DNA of 64,000 bases from Enterobacter_D sp963521185 (lineage in GTDB: Bacteria > Pseudomonadota > Gammaproteobacteria > Enterobacterales > Enterobacteriaceae). Made by a program: the position numbers and the translations under genes. Below are positions 25,732 to 34,012 of this stretch, piece after piece. Under the pieces are notes generated by a model. The model made no database searches, was not told the origin of the DNA, and worked only from the letters and a program-made list of their open reading frames with translations. Numbering within the stretch: the stretch's first letter is position 1; each line of letters begins with the position of its first letter. The stretch lies in contig CAUQTV010000001.1 of NCBI GenBank assembly GCA_963521185.1, positions 1 through 64,000 on the forward strand, in the 5' to 3' direction.

Positions 25732-26862
25732 ATGTTCCAGTTATCCGTTCAGGACATTCATCCTGGCCAGCAGGCCGGCAATAAAGAAGACGCTATTCGT
25801 CAGATCGCCGCCGCCCTCGTGCAGTCCGGCAATGTGGCCGATGGCTACGTCAATGGCATGCTCGCGCGCGAGCAGCAAACCTCAACCTTCCTCGGTAACG
25901 GCATTGCCATTCCGCACGGTACCACCGACACCCGTGACCAGGTGCTGAAAACCGGCGTGCAGGTTTATCAGTTCCCGCAGGGCGTGCTGTGGGGTGAAGG
26001 GCAGGTGGCCTATGTGGCTATCGGCATCGCGGCCAGCTCCGATGAGCACCTCGGTCTGCTGCGTCAGCTGACGCATGTGCTGAGCGATGACGCCGTTGCG
26101 GCACAGTTGCAGTCAGCCACCACCGCAGAAGAGCTGCGCGCCCTGCTGATGGGTGAAAAACAGAATGACGTGCTGAAGCTGGACAACGGCATGCTGACGC
26201 TGGATATCGTGGCAAGCGATTTGGTGACGCTGCAAGCGATCAACGCAGGTCGCCTGAAAGAAGCCGGTGCCGCCGATACCGCATTTGTTACCCGCGCGAT
26301 TAACGACAAGCCGCTGAACCTGGGCCAGGGCATCTGGCTGAACGACAGCGCCGAAGGCAACATCGGCAGCGCCGTTGCGGTGAGCCGTGCGGCGAGCGCC
26401 TTTGACGTTGAGGGTGAAAAAGCACAGCTGCTGGTCAGCGTCGCCATGGCAGACGATCAGCCGGTCGCGGTATTGAAACGCCTGAGCGATCTGCTGCTGG
26501 CAAATAAAGCCGACCGTTTACTCACGGCGGATGCGTCCACCGTGGTCGCACTGCTGACCAGCGATGACGCGCTGGCGGAAGATGTGCTGAACGCAGAATT
26601 TGTGGTGCGTAATGAGCACGGCCTGCATGCCCGTCCTGGCACCATGCTGGTCAATACCATCAAACAATTTACCAGTGACATCACCGTGACCAATCTCGAC
26701 GGCAGCGGCAAACCGGCCAACGGTCGTAGCCTGATGAAAGTCGTCGCGCTGGGCGTGAAGAAAGGTCACCGCCTGCGCTTCACCGCGCAAGGTGCTGACG
26801 CTGAACAGGCATTACAGGCCATTGGCGAAGCCATTGCCGCCGGTCTTGGGGAGGGTGCGTAA
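25732..26862 (+). CDS. fruB: Fructose PTS diphosphoryl transfer protein (EIIA-FPr)
   Basis: 376 aa from MFQLSVQDIHPG behind CAGGAGTGGAG, the E. coli length. The N-terminal EIIA-Fru has active His62 (GIAIPHGT). A middle M domain links to a C-terminal HPr-like FPr domain with His299 (NEHGLHARPG). It carries phosphate from enzyme I to FruA and can replace HPr. Its stop overlaps the fruK start (TAATG). Confidence 0.97.
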   Translation: MFQLSVQDIHPGQQAGNKEDAIRQIAAALVQSGNVADGYVNGMLAREQQTSTFLGNGIAIPHGTTDTRDQVLKTGVQVYQFPQGVLWGEGQVAYVAIGIAASSDEHLGLLRQLTHVLSDDAVAAQLQSATTAEELRALLMGEKQNDVLKLDNGMLTLDIVASDLVTLQAINAGRLKEAGAADTAFVTRAINDKPLNLGQGIWLNDSAEGNIGSAVAVSRAASAFDVEGEKAQLLVSVAMADDQPVAVLKRLSDLLLANKADRLLTADASTVVALLTSDDALAEDVLNAEFVVRNEHGLHARPGTMLVNTIKQFTSDITVTNLDGSGKPANGRSLMKVVALGVKKGHRLRFTAQGADAEQALQAIGEAIAAGLGEGA

Positions 26863-27800
26863 TGAGCAGACGTGTCGCTACTATAACCCTGAACCCGGCC
26901 TACGATCTGGTGGGTTTCACGCCGGAAGTTGAGCGCGGTGAAGTTAACCTCGTGCGCACCACCGGCCTGCACGCTGCCGGTAAAGGCATCAACGTTGCCA
27001 AAGTTCTCAAAGACTTAGGTATTGATGTCACCGTCGGTGGCTTCCTCGGTAAAGATAACCAGGATGGCTTTCAGCAGTTGTTCAGCGAGCTGGGCATCGC
27101 TAACCGTTTCCAGGTGGTGCAGGGCCGTACCCGTATCAACGTGAAGCTGACGGAAAAAGACGGTGAAGTCACCGACTTCAATTTCTCCGGCTTTGACGTG
27201 ACGCCAGCGGACTGGGAACGTTTTGTGACCGACTCCTTAAGCTGGCTTGGCCAGTTCGACATGGTGTGCGTCAGCGGCAGCCTGCCAGCGGGCGTTAGCC
27301 CGGACGCGTTCACCGACTGGATGACACGCCTGCGCAGCCAGTGTCCGTGCATCATTTTTGACAGCAGCCGTGAAGCGCTGGTGGCTGGTCTGAAGGCCGC
27401 GCCATGGCTGGTGAAACCGAACCGCCGCGAGCTTGAGATCTGGGCGGGTCGCAAATTACCGGAACTGAAAGATGTGATCGAGGCCGCTCATGCGCTTCGC
27501 GAACAGGGCATCGCACACGTTGTGATTTCTCTGGGCGCAGAAGGGGCGCTGTGGGTGAACGCTTCTGGCGAATGGATCGCCAAACCGCCGTCAATGGAAG
27601 TGGTAAGCACCGTTGGCGCAGGGGATTCGATGGTTGGTGGTCTGATTTATGGTCTGCTGATGCGTGAGTCCAGTGAACATACGTTACGTCTTGCTACGGC
27701 TGTCGCTGCACTGGCTGTCAGCCAGAGTAACGTTGGTATTACCGACCGTACCCAGTTGGCCGCGATGATGGCGCGCGTTGACTTACAACCCTTTAACTAA
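26862..27800 (+). CDS. fruK: 1-phosphofructokinase
   Basis: 312 aa as in E. coli. PfkB/ribokinase family: N-terminal motif GLHAAGKGINVAKVLKDLG, anion-hole and catalytic Asp motif STVGAGDSMVGG near residue 250. It phosphorylates fructose-1-phosphate to fructose-1,6-bisphosphate and so depletes the Cra inducer. Translationally coupled to fruB and 15 bp before fruA. Confidence 0.97.
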   Translation: MSRRVATITLNPAYDLVGFTPEVERGEVNLVRTTGLHAAGKGINVAKVLKDLGIDVTVGGFLGKDNQDGFQQLFSELGIANRFQVVQGRTRINVKLTEKDGEVTDFNFSGFDVTPADWERFVTDSLSWLGQFDMVCVSGSLPAGVSPDAFTDWMTRLRSQCPCIIFDSSREALVAGLKAAPWLVKPNRRELEIWAGRKLPELKDVIEAAHALREQGIAHVVISLGAEGALWVNASGEWIAKPPSMEVVSTVGAGDSMVGGLIYGLLMRESSEHTLRLATAVAALAVSQSNVGITDRTQLAAMMARVDLQPFN

Positions 27801-27815
27801 CAGCAGGAGAGCATA

Positions 27816-29501
27816 ATGAAAACGCTGCTGATTATTGACGCCGGTCTCGGCCAGGCTCGCGCTTATATGGCGAAAACCTTGTTGGGCGCGGCGGCGCAAA
27901 AAGCGAACGTTGAACTCATCGACAATCCGCACGACGCGGAGCTGGCGATTGTTTTGGGCACCAGCGTGCCTGCCGACTCCGCGCTGAACGGCAAAAAAGT
28001 GTGGCTGGGCGATATCAATCGCGCCGTGGCGCACCCGGAGCTGTTCTTAAGCGAAGCCAAAAACCACGCCGCGCCGTATACCGCGCCCGTGGCACCGACG
28101 GCGGCTGCCTCCACTGGCGTAAAACGCGTGGTGGCGGTAACGGCCTGTCCGACCGGCGTGGCACACACCTTTATGGCGGCTGAAGCCATTGAAACCGAAG
28201 CGAAAAAACGCGGCTGGTGGGTGAAGGTTGAAACGCGCGGCTCCGTGGGCGCAGGTAACGCAATCACCCCAGAAGAAGTGGCTGAAGCCGATCTGGTGAT
28301 TGTGGCGGCTGACATCGAAGTGGATCTGGCGAAATTTGCCGGTAAACCGATGTACCGTACCTCAACCGGTCTGGCGCTGAAGAAAACCGCCCAGGAACTG
28401 GATAAAGCGCAGGCGGAAGCCAAACCTTATCAGCCGTCGGGCAAATCGCAGTCTGCGACGGAAGGTAAGAAAGAGGGCGGCGGTGCTTACCGTCACCTGC
28501 TGACCGGTGTCTCCTACATGCTGCCGATGGTGGTGGCGGGTGGTCTGTGTATCGCGCTGTCCTTCGCGTTTGGTATCACGGCGTTCAAAACGCCTGACAC
28601 CCTGGCCGCCGCGCTGATGCAAATCGGTGGTGGTTCAGCCTTCGCGCTGATGGTGCCGGTGCTGGCGGGTTACATTGCGTTTTCCATCGCTGACCGTCCG
28701 GGTCTGACGCCGGGTCTGATTGGCGGTATGCTGGCAGTGAGCACCGGTTCTGGCTTTATTGGCGGGATCATCGCGGGCTTCCTGGCGGGTTACGTCGCCA
28801 AAGCGATCAGCCAGAAAGTGAAGCTGCCGCCAAGTATGGAAGCGCTGAAACCGATTCTGATCATTCCGCTGTTCTCCAGTCTGATCGTTGGTCTGGCAAT
28901 GATTTACCTTATCGGTAAGCCGGTTGCGGGTATTCTCGAAGGTCTGACTCACTGGCTGCAAACCATGGGCACCGCGAACGCCGTCCTGCTGGGCGCGATC
29001 CTCGGTGGCATGATGTGTACCGATATGGGTGGCCCGGTGAACAAAGCGGCCTACGCGTTCGGCGTTGGCTTGCTCAGTACCCAGACTTACGCACCGATGG
29101 CCGCCATTATGGCTGCCGGGATGGTGCCGCCGCTGGCGATGGGTGTGGCAACGCTGGTAGCACGCCGTAAATTCGACAAAGGTCAGCAGGAAGGGGGTAA
29201 AGCGGCGCTGGTTCTCGGTCTGTGCTTTATCTCTGAAGGCGCGATCCCGTTCGCGGCCCGTGACCCGATGCGCGTGATCCCATGCTGTATCGTGGGCGGC
29301 GCGGTAACCGGCGCGATCTCCATGGCGATTGGTGCCAAACTGATGGCACCGCACGGCGGTCTGTTTGTGCTGCTGATCCCTGGCGCAATCACACCGGTGG
29401 TGGGTTACCTGCTGGCGATTGTGGCCGGTACGCTGCTGGCAGGTCTGGCTTACGCCTTCCTGAAACGCCCGGAAGCCGTGGCGGAAGTTAACGTCGCATA
29501 A
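27816..29501 (+). CDS. fruA: Fructose-specific PTS IIB'BC permease
   Basis: 561 aa (E. coli 563). An N-terminal EIIB' pseudo-domain (1-100) precedes the EIIB domain with phospho-Cys111 (TACPTGVAHTF). After a charged linker (about 205-225) comes a ten-segment EIIC channel. It imports fructose as fructose-1-phosphate. Ribosome site CAGGAGAGC. It is followed by a terminator, closing the fruBKA operon. Confidence 0.97.
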   Translation: MKTLLIIDAGLGQARAYMAKTLLGAAAQKANVELIDNPHDAELAIVLGTSVPADSALNGKKVWLGDINRAVAHPELFLSEAKNHAAPYTAPVAPTAAASTGVKRVVAVTACPTGVAHTFMAAEAIETEAKKRGWWVKVETRGSVGAGNAITPEEVAEADLVIVAADIEVDLAKFAGKPMYRTSTGLALKKTAQELDKAQAEAKPYQPSGKSQSATEGKKEGGGAYRHLLTGVSYMLPMVVAGGLCIALSFAFGITAFKTPDTLAAALMQIGGGSAFALMVPVLAGYIAFSIADRPGLTPGLIGGMLAVSTGSGFIGGIIAGFLAGYVAKAISQKVKLPPSMEALKPILIIPLFSSLIVGLAMIYLIGKPVAGILEGLTHWLQTMGTANAVLLGAILGGMMCTDMGGPVNKAAYAFGVGLLSTQTYAPMAAIMAAGMVPPLAMGVATLVARRKFDKGQQEGGKAALVLGLCFISEGAIPFAARDPMRVIPCCIVGGAVTGAISMAIGAKLMAPHGGLFVLLIPGAITPVVGYLLAIVAGTLLAGLAYAFLKRPEAVAEVNVA

Positions 29502-29510
29502 TCTGTCATT

Positions 29511-29539
29511 GCCCGGCGGCGCTTGCCTGCCGGGCTTTT
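29511..29539 (+). terminator. fruBKA terminator
   Basis: Stem GCCCGGC / GCCGGGC followed by TTTTCTGTT, 10 bp after fruA. Confidence 0.8.
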
Positions 29540-29542
29540 CTG

Positions 29543-30133
29543 TTATTTGCTCATCTGCCCTAGCGTTCCCCCCGGGTGATACAGCCCAAAGTCCTGGCGC
29601 GTAAAGCGTTTTAAATGTGACAGCGTCAGTCCCAGCGCATCCCCTACCACTAATACGGCGGTGGATGAGCTTGATGGGGCCAGCCCTAAATCATCTGCTT
29701 CCCCGTCCACCACAATCTCAATCGACAGATCGCAGGCTTGCGCCAGCGTGGAGTGATGGTTGCGCGTAAACGCCACCAGATACGTCCCCATGCGTTTCAG
29801 GCTGGGCAGTGGGGCGAGGATCTCCTGCGTTTCGCCGCTGTTTGAAATCAAAATGGCAACGTCCTGCGCGCCGATCATGCCTAAATCACCGTGCAGCGCC
29901 TCGGTGCCGTGCACAAAGATTGCCGGTGTGCCGGTACTGGCAAAAGTGGCGGCGAGCTTTTTGCCGATGTGTCCGGATTTGCCAATGCCGATAAACACCA
30001 CTTTACCTGCGCAGGTCATGATCCGATCAATCAGCGTCGTCATGCCGGGAAAGGGGGTGACCAGCAGTTGCGCGATGGCCTGATGCTCTTTGCGAATGTA
30101 GCTTTTCAGCAGTGCTGTGGTGTCGTTAGTCAT
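29543..30133 (-). CDS. SIS-domain sugar-phosphate isomerase, arabinose-5-phosphate isomerase-like, no CBS domains
   Basis: 196 aa from MTNDTTALLK (ATG 30133 behind GGGAG). It matches the SIS half of KdsD/GutQ/KpsF: GIGKSGHIGKKLAATFASTGTP (49-70), ALHGDLGM, ISNSGETQE and GLAPSSSSTAVLVVGDAL. It ends right after HPGGTLG, where KdsD continues into two CBS domains. A SIS-only arabinose-5-phosphate isomerase (c3406 of E. coli CFT073) is known, so a complete enzyme interconverting a ketose- and aldose-phosphate is plausible. It is the last gene of the PTS operon, overlapping the lyase gene by 8 bp. Confidence 0.85.
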   Translation of the reverse strand: MTNDTTALLKSYIRKEHQAIAQLLVTPFPGMTTLIDRIMTCAGKVVFIGIGKSGHIGKKLAATFASTGTPAIFVHGTEALHGDLGMIGAQDVAILISNSGETQEILAPLPSLKRMGTYLVAFTRNHHSTLAQACDLSIEIVVDGEADDLGLAPSSSSTAVLVVGDALGLTLSHLKRFTRQDFGLYHPGGTLGQMSK

Positions 30134-31325
30134 GATGAACTCCCTGTCGTGTTGCGGTGAGCGCACTGACGCCTTTATAGAGACGGTGCATACCTTCCTC
30201 CAGCTTGGCGCGCGGGCAGGCGCAGTTCAGGCGCAGAAAATGCGCACCGCCGCGTCCGTAGGCGTTACCCGACATAATGCCCACTTTACCGATGTGCACC
30301 AGGCTGTGCGCCAGCGCCTCGTCTGTGACCGTCAGCCGTTGGCAATCGAGCCACGCGAAGTAACACCCCTCGGGCTGCACAACGCTAATCTCTGGTAAGA
30401 ATCTCAGCAAAAAATCCGTCACATAGGCGATATTGCCCTGAATATGCGTCAGTAAGTCATCGAGCCAGTTGTCGCACTCGCGGTAAGCCACAATGGTGGC
30501 GATGACGTTAAGAATGGCTGGCGAATTCACAAAATCGCGATAGCGGGTGAGGGTGGCAAACTTCGCCGCCAGTTCCGCATCGGGAATAAGGGCGTAGGAG
30601 CCGGTCAGCGCGGGTACATTAAACGTCTTGGACACCGACGACAGCACCACCAGCCTTTGCTGATGCGGATGGTTTGCCTTCAGCACCGGAAAGGTTTTCT
30701 GCGACCAGCAAAGATCCATATGGATATCGTCAGAGATCACCCAGCAGTCGTATTTGTGCGCAATATCCAGCAGGCGGTTAATCTCATGCGGCGTCCAGCA
30801 GCGCCCAACCGGGTTATGCGGATTGCACAGCAAAATGATCCTCGCCCGCAGCGCCTGGTTTTCAACATCCTGCCAGTCGATCTGATAACGGCCGCCAACC
30901 CGTTTTAGCTCCGACGGCATCAGTTGGCGGCGATTCTCGCGGATCACGTCAAAGAAAGCGTTGTAGGCCGGAGTGAGCAGGCAGATGCCGTCGCCGGTGC
31001 CGCTCAACAGCTCGATCAACTTGCTGAGGGAGTACATCACGCTGGGGCTGTAGTGGATCCACTCGGGTTGAATGGCGCAGTCAAACTGTTTGTCGTACCA
31101 GTGCACAATGGCGCTGAGGTAATCCTCATGTCGCCAGCGACTGTAGCCCAGAACAGGGTGCGCCAGACGGTCGGTTAGCGCGGTCATGATTTGCGGCGGT
31201 ACGGCGAGATCCATATCCGAAATCGAGAAGGGCAGCAGCCCCGCTTCGCCAAAACGGTCGGCGGTGTAATCCCACTGCGTACACCAGGTGTTGTAGCGGG
31301 AAATGGGGGTGTTGAAGTCAGTCAT
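30126..31325 (-). CDS. PLP-dependent C-S lyase, MalY/PatB family
   Basis: 399 aa from MTDFNTPISRYNT behind GGGAGTGGCCC; the longer frame begins inside the permease gene. Fold type I aminotransferase-like enzyme. The PLP lysine lies in SSVSKTFN (about residue 235), with CNPHNPVGRCW, SDDIHMD and the C-terminal FLRLNCACPR. E. coli MalY is a cystathionine beta-lyase that also binds and inhibits MalT. Here it is downstream of a MalX-like permease, as in malXY, but in an antiterminator-controlled operon. Overlaps of 8 bp on both sides indicate translational coupling. Confidence 0.87.
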   Translation of the reverse strand: MTDFNTPISRYNTWCTQWDYTADRFGEAGLLPFSISDMDLAVPPQIMTALTDRLAHPVLGYSRWRHEDYLSAIVHWYDKQFDCAIQPEWIHYSPSVMYSLSKLIELLSGTGDGICLLTPAYNAFFDVIRENRRQLMPSELKRVGGRYQIDWQDVENQALRARIILLCNPHNPVGRCWTPHEINRLLDIAHKYDCWVISDDIHMDLCWSQKTFPVLKANHPHQQRLVVLSSVSKTFNVPALTGSYALIPDAELAAKFATLTRYRDFVNSPAILNVIATIVAYRECDNWLDDLLTHIQGNIAYVTDFLLRFLPEISVVQPEGCYFAWLDCQRLTVTDEALAHSLVHIGKVGIMSGNAYGRGGAHFLRLNCACPRAKLEEGMHRLYKGVSALTATRQGVHHD

Positions 31326-32874
31326 GGGCCACTCCCATATGCAGATCCATCTCACGGCGCACGGCAAAGACTTTGGTGCCAATGATGATTTGCAGGGTGT
31401 TGGCGTCAAGTTTCACAATCGCCACGCCGCCCGCTTTTTTAATGCGCTTTTCGTCAATCAGGCTCATGTCATTCACCACCAGACGCAGGCGGGTGACGCA
31501 GTTGTCCAGCGACGCAATATTCGCTTTACCGCCGAGCGCGTCCACCATCGCCTGGCCATTATCGCTTCCCATCGCCGTCACGGTGGAGGCCTGTGCCGGG
31601 GTATCGTCTTCGTCCTCTTCACGCCCGACGGTCAGGATGTTGTATTTGAGGATCGCCCATTTGAAGACGAAGTAGTAAATGAAGAAGTAAGCCACCTCCA
31701 CCATGATGGCAATCGGCCAGCCGGTGCGCACGCCGCGCAGCACGCCGAAGCTCAGGAACTGGATCAGATCGCCGGTAAAGCCCATTTTCACACCGAGATA
31801 GGGCAGCAACATATTGGCAAAGCCGTTCATGAACGCATGGAAGGCAAACAGCGCCGGGCTGGCGAACAGGAACAGAAACTCGATAGGTTCGCTCACGCCG
31901 CCAATGATCACCGTCAGCACGCCGGAAATCAGCAGCGCTTTCACCGCCGTGCGATTGCGGGCGGTTTGATACATCGCCAACGCGGCACCCGCCAGACCGT
32001 ACTGGATCATCAGCTTGCCCTGTTCCATCTTCCCGGCCAGATCCAGCGGGATGACTTCATTTTCTTTCACATAGGCCATAAACATGTTCAGCGTACCGAA
32101 ATACTCCTGTCCGTTAATCACCGCGGAGCCGCCAATGGGTGTGAAGCGGAAAACCGAAGTCACCAGATGATTCAGCCCAAAGGGAATGGTTACGCGCTCC
32201 GCCACGGCATAGAAGAAATAGCCGATGGGACCGGAGGTTGAAATCCAGCGCCCAATCGCCATAAACATATTGAAAAACGGCGGCCAAATGAACGGTATCA
32301 GCAGCCCGACAATACTCATGACGATCAGCGTTAAAATCGGTACCAGACGCGGGCCGCTGTAGAAACCGAGCGAGGCGGGAATTTTCAGCGCCACGATGTG
32401 TTTATACAGCGCGGTGACCATCAGGCCGCTGACGATGCCGCCCAGCACGCTGGTGTTATAGCTTTGAATACCGAGGATCAGCGTTTGTCCGTGCGTGGAC
32501 ATTTGCTCCACCGGCACTAACAGGCCGTTGGTTTGCAGCCAGAAGTTGGTTCCCAGGTGCATCGCCATAAAGCCGACGAGGCCTGAGAACGCGCCGTAAG
32601 CCTTTTCCTCTTTGTCTTTCAATAATCCCAGAGGAATAGCGATGGCGAATAATACCGGCAGATTTTTAAAGGCGAATAATCCCAGTTCAACCACAAACGC
32701 CAGCGTGACGCGAACCGGTGTCCACGCCAGAAATGGGAAATAATGGGAAATATTATCGTCAGATAATCCAATACCGAGGCCGAGCATCATACCGCAGACG
32801 CTAAGTAAGGCGATAGGGTACATAAAGGCCTTTCCAAGACTTTGGAAATAATGCCAGATATTTGGCGCTTTCAT
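31318..32874 (-). CDS. PTS IICB permease, glucose/maltose (MalX-like) family
   Basis: 518 aa. The EIIC channel (about residues 10-410) has the GVSEPIEFLF substrate motif of the glucose/GlcNAc/alpha-glucoside family. A linker (GREEDEDD) leads to an EIIB domain with phospho-Cys459 (LDNCVTRLRL). There is no EIIA domain or gene in the operon, so it presumably uses the general EIIA-Glc (Crr). Substrate unknown; an alpha-glucoside or hexose is likely. Third in order from the promoter side after the leader and antiterminator, with a 34-bp gap. Confidence 0.88.
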   Translation of the reverse strand: MKAPNIWHYFQSLGKAFMYPIALLSVCGMMLGLGIGLSDDNISHYFPFLAWTPVRVTLAFVVELGLFAFKNLPVLFAIAIPLGLLKDKEEKAYGAFSGLVGFMAMHLGTNFWLQTNGLLVPVEQMSTHGQTLILGIQSYNTSVLGGIVSGLMVTALYKHIVALKIPASLGFYSGPRLVPILTLIVMSIVGLLIPFIWPPFFNMFMAIGRWISTSGPIGYFFYAVAERVTIPFGLNHLVTSVFRFTPIGGSAVINGQEYFGTLNMFMAYVKENEVIPLDLAGKMEQGKLMIQYGLAGAALAMYQTARNRTAVKALLISGVLTVIIGGVSEPIEFLFLFASPALFAFHAFMNGFANMLLPYLGVKMGFTGDLIQFLSFGVLRGVRTGWPIAIMVEVAYFFIYYFVFKWAILKYNILTVGREEDEDDTPAQASTVTAMGSDNGQAMVDALGGKANIASLDNCVTRLRLVVNDMSLIDEKRIKKAGGVAIVKLDANTLQIIIGTKVFAVRREMDLHMGVAHD

Positions 32875-32908
32875 TTTACACTCCGGTGTTAGGGGCAGAA
32901 CTACATTA

Positions 32909-33742
32909 TTAATTGATGCGGTAACTCATGACATTTTTGATATGAATGGAAAGGTAAAGGCTTTCCGCCATTTTGACCTCCCGTTGGTGGTTCGTCTTAA
33001 TATAATGACTAATTTGACCGATGCAGTTTTTTAACTGGAAATCTGTTTCCGTAAAGTATTCAAATATAATCCTAAAATCACAGTCGTTAACCTCTTCTTT
33101 ATTGATAATCCGGTGTGCGAAAAATTTTAAATGGGTCATGAATCGGGAATATTCGAACGACTTCTTCGGCAGCACGCAGTGGTAATTGCGCTCGACAATT
33201 TCAATAATATCTTTGACCAGTTCCAGAATAGAGACCGAGACATCGGTGCGCTGATAGTTGTTAATCAGGTGAATGGCGATATAGCCAATCTCATCGGGCG
33301 GCAGCACAATACCGATATCCCGGGCGATAAGGCCCAGCGCCTGCTCAGCAATGGCGTGCTCCTGCGGGTAGAGCATGGCGATCTCATCAAGGAACAGATT
33401 CGGTAGCGTAATCTGTTGCTGCTGGCGTGCGATGGCGTTGGCAATGTGGTCGATCAGGGAGAAAATAATTGAGCTGGAAAGCGTTTCACCCAGCTGTTTT
33501 TCCGCAAGGGTAATGATTTTTTCCGCAACGTGAATATACTCGATGTTGACCTTTTTAATCAGGTCGTAAATTTGTTCTTTATGCTCCTCTTTAATGTAAT
33601 AGACTTTATTGATTAACCGTTTGTCGAGGGTGCGCCCAGGTTTCTGATTGTATCCAATTCCTGAGCCAGAAACGACGATCTCCTCACCTTCGCGATTGGT
33701 TGCGATAACCGAGTTGTTGTTCAGTATTTTCGAGATGATCAT
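32909..33742 (-). CDS. BglG/LicT-family transcriptional antiterminator
   Basis: 277 aa from MIISKILNNNSVIA behind GGGGAAAAG. An N-terminal CAT RNA-binding domain (1-56) is followed by two PTS-regulation domains. The phosphorylatable His residues appear at 99 and 158 (PRD1) and at about 204 and 267 (PRD2). Family members bind a RAT hairpin to stop a leader terminator forming when the cognate PTS permease is transporting. A RAT-like element and terminator lie directly upstream, so it should control its own operon. It is AT-richer than the neighbouring genes, suggesting transfer. Confidence 0.93.
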   Translation of the reverse strand: MIISKILNNNSVIATNREGEEIVVSGSGIGYNQKPGRTLDKRLINKVYYIKEEHKEQIYDLIKKVNIEYIHVAEKIITLAEKQLGETLSSSIIFSLIDHIANAIARQQQQITLPNLFLDEIAMLYPQEHAIAEQALGLIARDIGIVLPPDEIGYIAIHLINNYQRTDVSVSILELVKDIIEIVERNYHCVLPKKSFEYSRFMTHLKFFAHRIINKEEVNDCDFRIIFEYFTETDFQLKNCIGQISHYIKTNHQREVKMAESLYLSIHIKNVMSYRIN

Positions 33743-33753
33743 ACTTTTCCCCA

Positions 33754-33801
33754 TAAAAAAAGGGCAATACATAAAGGGAGAACCCTTCAGGTATTGCCCT
33801 T
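33754..33801 (-). terminator. Leader terminator of the antiterminator-PTS operon
   Basis: The 11-bp stem AAGGGCAATAC / GTATTGCCCTT is followed on the minus strand by seven T. An inner AAGGG/CCCTT stem (33774-33787) extends it. It ends 12 bp before the antiterminator ATG. Confidence 0.88.
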
Positions 33802-33822
33802 GCCTAATTGAATAGTTACAAG
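33786..33822 (-). promoter_or_regulatory. Candidate RAT (ribonucleic antiterminator) element
   Basis: On the minus strand it runs from TTGTAACTATTC to GGGCAATACCTGAA. It keeps the TTGT-ACT and GGCAA-ACCT-AA blocks of BglG/LicT-type RATs and overlaps the 5' arm of the terminator. The two structures are mutually exclusive, as required for antitermination. The exact fold needs modelling. Confidence 0.65.
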
Positions 33823-33926
33823 TGCCAGTAATGCCCAAGTGGTGACAAGTGAATCAATGTGTCTATCTTTGGCTGAGAACAGGCTAATTCATATTTGCCG
33901 CTGATAATACTGTGATGATAGTTATA

Positions 33927-33942
33927 TGTGAAATGAATCACA
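33927..33942. promoter_or_regulatory. CRP site of the antiterminator-PTS operon
   Basis: TGTGAAATGAATCACA is a perfect TGTGA-N6-TCACA match. A TATTAT hexamer on the minus strand (33904-33909) lies about 28 bp away, compatible with class II activation near -41. This puts the operon under catabolite control as well as antitermination. Confidence 0.85.
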
Positions 33943-34012
33943 CTATTATTCCATGGTTATTATGGCGAGTACCGCTAATAATAAATATTAATTAGCGGCA
34001 CCTTTAATAATG

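Noticed and set aside
28635..29354. 239-aa minus-strand frame rich in Arg, His and Gln
   Set aside because: Antisense shadow of fruA.
31303..32241. 312-aa plus-strand open frame, His/Gln-rich
   Set aside because: Antisense to the IICB permease gene. The composition is that of a reverse-complement shadow and no ribosome site supports it.
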